Positions 1 to 3,826 of a DNA stretch of 6,783 bases are shown one piece after another (the first letter of the stretch is position 1; every line of letters starts with the position of its first letter). The position numbers and the translations under genes were made by a program. The notes under the pieces were generated by a model that made no database searches, was not told where the DNA came from, and saw nothing but the letters and a program-made list of their open reading frames with translations. The stretch comes from Mariprofundaceae bacterium (lineage in GTDB: Bacteria; Pseudomonadota; Zetaproteobacteria; Mariprofundales; Mariprofundaceae): positions 1 to 6,783 of the forward strand of contig JALVTX010000195.1 of assembly GCA_027035825.1 (NCBI GenBank), given 5' to 3'.

Positions 1-1
1 C

Positions 2-574
2 ACTTGGCTGGCGCGCGGCGACGTGCCGCTCTCCGTGGCCATGACCACCGCCTCCACGCTGCTCTCGCCGCTGATGACGCCGCTGTGGGTCTGGCTGCTG
101 GCCTCGGCCTGGATGCCTGTGCACCCGATTCCCCTGTTGCTGGCGGTGGCGCGCATCGTACTGCTGCCGGTGCTGGCGGGCGTGGCTATCCGCGCCTTCT
201 GGAACCCGGGACGACTGGTGCTGCACGGATTGCTGCCCCTCTTTTCGATGCTGGTCATCGCCTGGATCGTCGGCGTGGTCACGGGTCTGAACCATGAGCG
301 CCTGGCCAGCGTTGGCGTGCCGGTGCTGGCCGTGGTGGCGCTGCTCAACGCCGCCGGGCTCATGCTGGGCTGGCTGGGAGCGAAGCACGCCGGCCAGCCG
401 CCCGCGAGGAGGCGCACGGTCGCCATCGAGGTCGGCATGCAGAACTCGGGACTGGCCGTGGCGCTGGCCACCGCCCACTTCGGCCCGCTGGCCGCGCTGC
501 CCGGCGCGGTATTCAGCATCTGGCACAACATCACCGGCCCGCTCCTGGCCGGCCTCTGGCGGCGAGTTCATTGA
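2..574 (+). CDS. Bile acid:sodium symporter family (BASS/SBF) transporter, 5'-truncated
   Basis: An inner-membrane secondary transporter; the substrate cannot be told from sequence, since bacterial family members carry various organic anions. The frame is open from position 2 and 190 residues are visible before TGA at 572-574. Members usually have about 300 residues, so roughly the first 110-120 are off the left edge; the GTG at 23 is an internal codon, not a start. The visible part opens with LARGDVPLSVAMTTASTLLS, typical of the family, then alternates hydrophobic helices with short polar loops. Near the C-terminus EVGMQNSGLA and IWHNITGPLLA match the conserved helix-break regions that hold the sodium/substrate site. 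It lies 31 bases before the next gene on the same strand, and its stop overlaps a possible promoter. A functional tie to the copper operon is not evident. Family assignment is secure; exact function is not. Confidence 0.88.
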   Translation, partial: TWLARGDVPLSVAMTTASTLLSPLMTPLWVWLLASAWMPVHPIPLLLAVARIVLLPVLAGVAIRAFWNPGRLVLHGLLPLFSMLVIAWIVGVVTGLNHERLASVGVPVLAVVALLNAAGLMLGWLGAKHAGQPPARRRTVAIEVGMQNSGLAVALATAHFGPLAALPGAVFSIWHNITGPLLAGLWRRVH

Positions 575-599
575 ACTTTCATGCGGGCATGACTAAGCT
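571..599 (+). promoter_or_regulatory. Possible sigma70-type promoter for the small metal-ligand gene and perhaps cusCBA
   Basis: TTGAAC (571-576) and TAAGCT (594-599) are separated by exactly 17 bases, the preferred spacing for a housekeeping promoter. The -35 box matches consensus at 4 of 6 positions and the -10 box at only 3 of 6, so it is weak by sequence, as an activator-dependent promoter would be. Transcription would start about position 606, the first base of the next ATG. The -35 box contains the stop codon of the upstream gene. This is an inference from spacing and position; in GC-rich DNA such matches can be chance. Confidence 0.33.
579..592. promoter_or_regulatory. Perfect 6-2-6 dyad, candidate operator
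   Basis: TCATGC-GG-GCATGA is a perfect inverted repeat of two 6-base arms with a 2-base centre. It sits entirely between the proposed -35 and -10 boxes, just after the stop of the upstream gene. The 6-2-6 layout resembles that of CusR/CopR-type copper operators, but the bases differ from the E. coli CusR box, so no regulator is assigned. A position between the promoter boxes would suit a repressor or a MerR-like protein better than a classic response regulator. No T-run follows, so it is not a terminator. Confidence 0.35.
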
Positions 600-605
600 G
601 CGCGC

Positions 606-1022
606 ATGGTTCGACTGATGACTCGCATGCGGCGCACCGGGCTTGCCATGCTGGCAAGCTTTGCGGTGCAGGCGCTGGCGTTCGGGTTCTGCGCCTTGCC
701 GCAGGCTCAGGCCGGCGAAATGCCCGCCGCGCACGAGATGGCCCGCGCCATCTGCCCGATGGACATGCCTGCCGAACCCGGACACGACGCGCCGTTCGGC
801 ATGCCGCATTGCGATCACTGCCAGACGCCCAGCGCGGCGCTGGCCGCCGTGCCCGCGTTTGACGCGCCATCGCTGGCCATGCTGGCCATCCTGCCGGAGC
901 CCCAGGCCCTACCGGCATCATCCGCTCTTCCCAACCTGGAAGAAGGCATTCGCACCGAACTGGGCGCGCCGCCGGACAGCGCGGCGCTGATCTTCCGACA
1001 GACCCTCCGCATCCGAATCTGA
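606..1022 (+). CDS. Small exported Cys/His/Met-rich protein preceding cusC
   Basis: A 138-residue protein that I cannot place firmly in a named family; it resembles the small periplasmic proteins (DUF2946-like) often found beside copper efflux genes. Residues 1-36 look like a signal peptide: basic start with M8-R9-R10, a hydrophobic stretch, and a likely cut after AQA36. The mature N-terminal part is crowded with soft-metal ligands: M39, H43, M45, C50, M52, M54, H60, M66, H68, C69, H71, C72, including ICPMDM and HCDHC. The rest is Ala/Pro-rich and lacks Cys, ending in FRQTLRIRI. A role in periplasmic copper or silver binding is inferred. The start is uncertain: ATG 606 has no clear Shine-Dalgarno sequence, and ATG 618 and ATG 627 are in frame; 627 would give a more usual signal-peptide length. 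It is co-directional with cusC, 90 bases away, so probably co-transcribed. Confidence 0.72.
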   Translation: MVRLMTRMRRTGLAMLASFAVQALAFGFCALPQAQAGEMPAAHEMARAICPMDMPAEPGHDAPFGMPHCDHCQTPSAALAAVPAFDAPSLAMLAILPEPQALPASSALPNLEEGIRTELGAPPDSAALIFRQTLRIRI

Positions 1023-1040
1023 TTTTCGCCTCCTGAACCG

Positions 1041-1075
1041 GGCGCGACCTGCTCGCGCCGCGGCGCACGCGCGCC
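1041..1075 (+). other. Two adjacent GC-rich hairpins in the spacer before cusC
   Basis: GGCGCGA (1041-1047) pairs perfectly with TCGCGCC (1053-1059) around a 5-base loop. Immediately after, GGCGC (1062-1066) pairs with GCGCC (1071-1075) around a 4-base loop. No T-run follows either stem, so this is not a standard intrinsic terminator. They could protect mRNA ends, mark a processing point between the small gene and cusC, or simply reflect GC-rich sequence. Apart from these and the cusC ribosome binding site, nothing else is seen in the 1023-1112 spacer. Confidence 0.4.
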
Positions 1076-1100
1076 ATTCCCGCACGGGACATTCATCATC

Positions 1101-1106
1101 AGGAGG
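1101..1106 (+). promoter_or_regulatory. Strong ribosome binding site of cusC
   Basis: AGGAGG is a full Shine-Dalgarno core lying 6 bases before ATG 1113. It decides the start: the nearby ATG at 1108 is in another frame and only 1 base from the core, too close to use. It is the strongest ribosome binding site in the window. Confidence 0.85.
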
Positions 1107-1112
1107 CATGGT

Positions 1113-2429
1113 ATGCGTCAAATCCCCTGGGCCCTGGCCCTGCTGCTCGTTGCCGCGCAGGCGACCGCCGCCCCGAATCCGTCCGGGACGGCATCGCCCA
1201 CGCTCACGCTGGAGAAAGCGCTGGCGCTGGCGCTGAAGAACAATCCGGGCCTCTCCGCCGCCGCCGCGCGCGCCAAAGCGGCGGCCGAGGCGCCGCCGCA
1301 AGCCGGCAGCCTGCCCGACCCGAGGCTTAGCCTCGATGCGCTGAACCTGCCGGTGGACACGTTTTCCACGACGCAGGAAAACATGACCCAGCTGCGCGTG
1401 GGCCTGAGCCAGGACATTCCCTTTCCCGGCAAGCTCGATTTGAGAAAGACGGCCGCCGAGCGTCTGGCCGAGGCGACGCGGCTGGACGTGGACGAGTACC
1501 GGCTGAAGCTGGCCCGCAACGTGCGCATCGAGTGGTGGAACATCTTCTACCTCGACCGCGCCATCGCCATCGTGCGCCGCAACCAGACGCTTCTTCGCCA
1601 GTTCATCACCATCGCCCAGACCAAGTACAAGGTCGGCAAGGGCCTGCAACAGGACGTGCTGCTGGCGCAGGTGGAGCTCTCCAAGCTGCTGGACGCCGAG
1701 ATTCGACTGAAGGGCGCGCGCGAACAGGCCGTGGCGCGCCTGAACGCCTGGCTCGGCCGCGCGGCCGATACGCCGGTGGTGCTGCCGGAGTCCGCGCCGG
1801 CCGCCCTGCCGGCCCCGCCGGAGGAAAGGCGGCTGCTGGAGACGGCGCTGGCCCGCCGCCCCTTGCTGGCCAGGCAGGACAAGATCATCGCCGCGGCCGA
1901 GGCTCGCGTGGAACTGGCCGAGAAGGACTACTACCCGGACTTCCGCCTCGGCGCGGCCTACGGCTTCCGCCAGGGCAACAACACCGGCCGCACGACGCCA
2001 CGCGCCGATTTCGCCTCCTTCGGCCTGAGCATGAACCTGCCCATCTTCACCGACAGCAAGCAGGACCGGGCGCTGGAACAGGCCAGGGCCGAGAAGGCCA
2101 GGGCCGGATTCACCCGCCAGGATCTGCGCGATGCGGTGATGGCCGAGGTCTCGCAGGCCCTGGCCGACTACCGCAAGGCGCGCGAGCAGGCGCGTCTGTT
2201 CAAGACCGGCATCATCCCGCAGGCCAGCCAGACCGTGGCCTCGATGCTGGCGGGCTACCAAGTCAGCAAGGTGGACTTCCTGAACCTCGTGCGCGCCCAG
2301 ATCACCCTCTACGACTACGAAACCCGCTACTGGCTGGCCACCAGCCAGGCCTGGCAGGCCTGGGCGCGCCTGGAGGCCGCCATCGGCCAAGCCGTGCAAC
2401 CATCGACCCCACAGGAGCAAAACCCATGA
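1113..2429 (+). CDS. cusC: CusC-like outer-membrane channel of a Cu/Ag RND efflux system (TolC family)
   Basis: Forms the trimeric outer-membrane duct through which the CusBA complex expels Cu(I)/Ag(I). The protein has 438 residues, near the usual 420-460. Residues 1-20 are a signal peptide (LALLLVAAQATAA) without a lipobox Cys, so unlike E. coli CusC it is probably not lipidated. Two outer-membrane efflux (OEP) repeats follow, at about 32-218 and 240-428. The first has the typical LPDPRLSLDALNLPVDTF (67-84) and VGLSQDIPFPGKLDLR (96-111) of metal-efflux members; the second has a similar LSMNLPIFTDSKQDR segment. Long Ala/Arg/Glu/Lys-rich helices in each half fit the periplasmic coiled-coil barrel. 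Its TGA overlaps the cusB ATG by 4 bases, so translation is coupled. The family alone does not separate CusC from CzcC; the copper/silver call rests on CusB and CusA. No frameshift or gap is seen. Confidence 0.9.
   Translation: MRQIPWALALLLVAAQATAAPNPSGTASPTLTLEKALALALKNNPGLSAAAARAKAAAEAPPQAGSLPDPRLSLDALNLPVDTFSTTQENMTQLRVGLSQDIPFPGKLDLRKTAAERLAEATRLDVDEYRLKLARNVRIEWWNIFYLDRAIAIVRRNQTLLRQFITIAQTKYKVGKGLQQDVLLAQVELSKLLDAEIRLKGAREQAVARLNAWLGRAADTPVVLPESAPAALPAPPEERRLLETALARRPLLARQDKIIAAAEARVELAEKDYYPDFRLGAAYGFRQGNNTGRTTPRADFASFGLSMNLPIFTDSKQDRALEQARAEKARAGFTRQDLRDAVMAEVSQALADYRKAREQARLFKTGIIPQASQTVASMLAGYQVSKVDFLNLVRAQITLYDYETRYWLATSQAWQAWARLEAAIGQAVQPSTPQEQNP
2413..2429 (+). promoter_or_regulatory. 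cusC-cusB junction: ribosome binding site and ATGA overlap
   Basis: AGGAG (2413-2417) lies 8 bases before the cusB ATG (2426-2428), inside the last codons of cusC. The ATG overlaps the cusC TGA (2427-2429) as ATGA. This arrangement favours re-initiation and balanced synthesis of the channel and adaptor. It also fixes the cusB start, although the cusB frame stays open for almost 900 bases upstream inside cusC. Confidence 0.85.
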
Positions 2430-3778
2430 AGATGAAAAACGGTCTCATCATCCTGGCCGTGCTGCTTGCCGGCATTGGCGCGGGCTACTGGCTGTCCGGC
2501 AAGGGCGCGGCACCCGGCGCCGGCACGCAGGCCAAATCCGAGCGCAAGCCGCTGTTCTACCGCAATCCGATGAACCCGAGCATCACCTCGCCGGTGCCGG
2601 CCAAGGACGAGATGGGCATGGACTACATCCCCGTCTATCCCGAGGACCTGAATGGCGGCGGCAGCGCCACGCCCGGAACGGTGGTGATCGACCCCACCGT
2701 GGTGCAGTCCATCGGCGTGCGCACGGCCCGGGCCCAAAAGCGCGCCATCTCGCGACTGATCCAGACCACCGGCCGCATCGCCTATGACGAGGAGCGGCTC
2801 ACCCGCCTGCACCCGAAGGTGTCCGGCTGGGTGGAAAAGGTGTTCGTGAGCGACACGGGCGCGGCGGTGAAACCGGACACGATGTTGCTCTCCATCTATT
2901 CGCCGCAGCTCGTGGCCAGCGAGGAGGAATACCTGCTGGCGCTGAAGAACGCGGAAACGCTGGAGCACAGCCCCTTCCCGGACGTGCGCAAGGGCGCGCT
3001 CGACCTGCTGCGCTCGACGCGCGAGCGGCTGGAGCTGCTGGACGTGCCGCCGCACCAGATTCGCAAGCTGGAGCGCACGCGGAAGATCATGAAGTCGCTG
3101 CACATCCACTCGCCGGCGGCGGGCATCGTGCTCAAGGTGGGCGCGCGCGAAGGCAGCCATGTGACGCCGGCCACGGAGCTCTACACCATCGCCGATCTGT
3201 CGCGCATCTGGACCTACGTGGACATCTACGAATACGAGCTGCCCTGGGTGCGCGTGGGCGATGTGGCCGAGATGCGGCTGGTTTCGCTGCCCGGCCGCGT
3301 GTTCAAGGGCAAGATCACCTACATCTATCCCTACCTCGATCCGAAGACGCGCACCAACAAGGTGCGGCTGGAATTCGACAACCGCGACGGCCTGCTCAAG
3401 CCGGATATGTTTGCCGACGTGATGCTGCATGCGAGCCGTCGCAAGATGGCCCTGACCATTCCCGAGCAGGCGGTGATCCGCACCGGGCGCAAGCCCAAGG
3501 TGTTCGTGCAGACGGGGCCGGGACGCTTCGAACCACGCACGGTGCGGCTGGGCGTGAGCAACGGCGATATGGTCGAGGTGCTGGGCGGCGTCCATGACGG
3601 CGAGATCGTCGTCACCTCGGCGCAGTTCCTGATCGACTCCGAGTCCTCGCTGAAGGAGGCGGCGGCGAAGATGGTCGCGCCGAAACAGGAGAATTCACCA
3701 CAAAGTCACAAAGACACAAAGAAAGACATGGACATGAAGGGCATGAAGATGCCCGCGGGAGGCAAGGCCCATGAATAA
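2426..3778 (+). CDS. cusB: CusB-like periplasmic adaptor (membrane fusion protein) with Met-rich tail
   Basis: The adaptor links CusA to CusC and, in E. coli, binds Cu(I)/Ag(I) itself. It has 450 residues. Residues 5-23 are a hydrophobic N-terminal anchor or signal. Residues 42-72 form a heavy-metal-binding segment, YRNPMNP...DEMGMDYIPVY; M49, M63 and M65 line up with the three E. coli CusB metal ligands (M49, M64, M66, from memory). The segment lacks the Cys found in many related adaptors. The two lipoyl half-motifs lie near 128-160 (LHPKVSGWVEKVFV) and 225-245 (LHIHSPAAGIVLKVG), flanking a helical hairpin; the beta-barrel is about 255-335 and the membrane-proximal part about 340-415. The tail is unusual: residues 424-434 (SPQSHKDTKKD) are encoded by one arm of an inverted repeat, and 435-450 are Met-rich (M435, M437, M440, M442) and end in AHE. 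The start follows from the ATGA junction with cusC. Confidence 0.92.
   Translation: MKMKNGLIILAVLLAGIGAGYWLSGKGAAPGAGTQAKSERKPLFYRNPMNPSITSPVPAKDEMGMDYIPVYPEDLNGGGSATPGTVVIDPTVVQSIGVRTARAQKRAISRLIQTTGRIAYDEERLTRLHPKVSGWVEKVFVSDTGAAVKPDTMLLSIYSPQLVASEEEYLLALKNAETLEHSPFPDVRKGALDLLRSTRERLELLDVPPHQIRKLERTRKIMKSLHIHSPAAGIVLKVGAREGSHVTPATELYTIADLSRIWTYVDIYEYELPWVRVGDVAEMRLVSLPGRVFKGKITYIYPYLDPKTRTNKVRLEFDNRDGLLKPDMFADVMLHASRRKMALTIPEQAVIRTGRKPKVFVQTGPGRFEPRTVRLGVSNGDMVEVLGGVHDGEIVVTSAQFLIDSESSLKEAAAKMVAPKQENSPQSHKDTKKDMDMKGMKMPAGGKAHE
3697..3723 (+). repeat. Left arm of an imperfect inverted repeat, translated within cusB
   Basis: An A/C-rich arm in otherwise GC-rich DNA. It pairs with 3786-3812 at 23 of 27 positions, including an uninterrupted 11-base core (CACAAAGACAC, 3707-3717). 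At its heart are three tandem 8-base units, CACAAAGW, at 3699-3722. It is read in frame and gives the PQSHKDTK region of CusB. Similar CACAAAG-type repeats occur scattered between and at the ends of genes in many bacterial genomes; this is recalled, not searched. It therefore looks like an acquired palindromic repeat rather than ancestral cusB sequence. Confidence 0.75.
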
Positions 3779-3785
3779 CGTCTTC

Positions 3786-3812
3786 TTCTCCGTGTCTTTG
3801 TGCCTTCGTGGT
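3786..3812 (-). repeat. Right arm of the inverted repeat, in the cusB-cusA gap
   Basis: This is the reverse-complement partner of 3697-3723, with the perfect core GTGTCTTTGTG at 3792-3802 and four mismatches elsewhere. It starts 8 bases after the cusB TAA and ends 14 bases before the cusA ATG, so it fills most of the 48-base gap. In mRNA the arms could form a long imperfect stem closing a loop of 62 bases that holds the last cusB codons and stop. It is not a terminator: no T-run follows and cusA must be expressed with cusB. Confidence 0.75.
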
Positions 3813-3818
3813 AAGGGA
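3813..3818 (+). promoter_or_regulatory. Probable ribosome binding site of cusA, abutting the repeat
   Basis: AAGGGA lies 8 bases before ATG 3827 and is the only purine-rich Shine-Dalgarno-like stretch in the gap. It begins at the base right after the right repeat arm, so folding of the repeat would place it at the foot of a stem. It is moderate in strength, weaker than the site before cusC. Confidence 0.6.
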
Positions 3819-3826
3819 ATCCAGCC

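Noticed and set aside
1041..1075. Intrinsic terminator before cusC
   Set aside because: The stems are good but no T-run follows, and the gene order and strand suggest read-through into cusC.
2080..2106. Exact 12-base direct repeat with 15-base period (AGGCCAGGGCCG) in cusC
   Set aside because: It encodes ARAEKARAG in a predicted helix; a repeated Ala/Arg helix pattern with biased codons explains it.
2346..2363. Tandem 9-base repeat CAGGCCTGG near the end of cusC
   Set aside because: It encodes QAWQAW within the coding frame; two copies are too few to suggest more than chance or slippage.
918..2420. Long open frame on the minus strand opposite the small gene and cusC (about 500 codons)
   Set aside because: Antisense shadow of cusC with Gly/Arg/Gln/Leu-biased composition and no domain; it also spans two real genes and their spacer.
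1532..2425. Upstream extension of the cusB frame through cusC, which would make a 748-residue protein
   Set aside because: The extension overlaps cusC in another frame and is Gly/Arg/Pro-rich without family similarity, while ATG 2426 has a ribosome site, an ATGA junction and a normal N-terminal anchor.
2327..3595. Long minus-strand frame opposite cusB
   Set aside because: His/Arg/Val-rich shadow without domains, opposite a well-supported adaptor gene.
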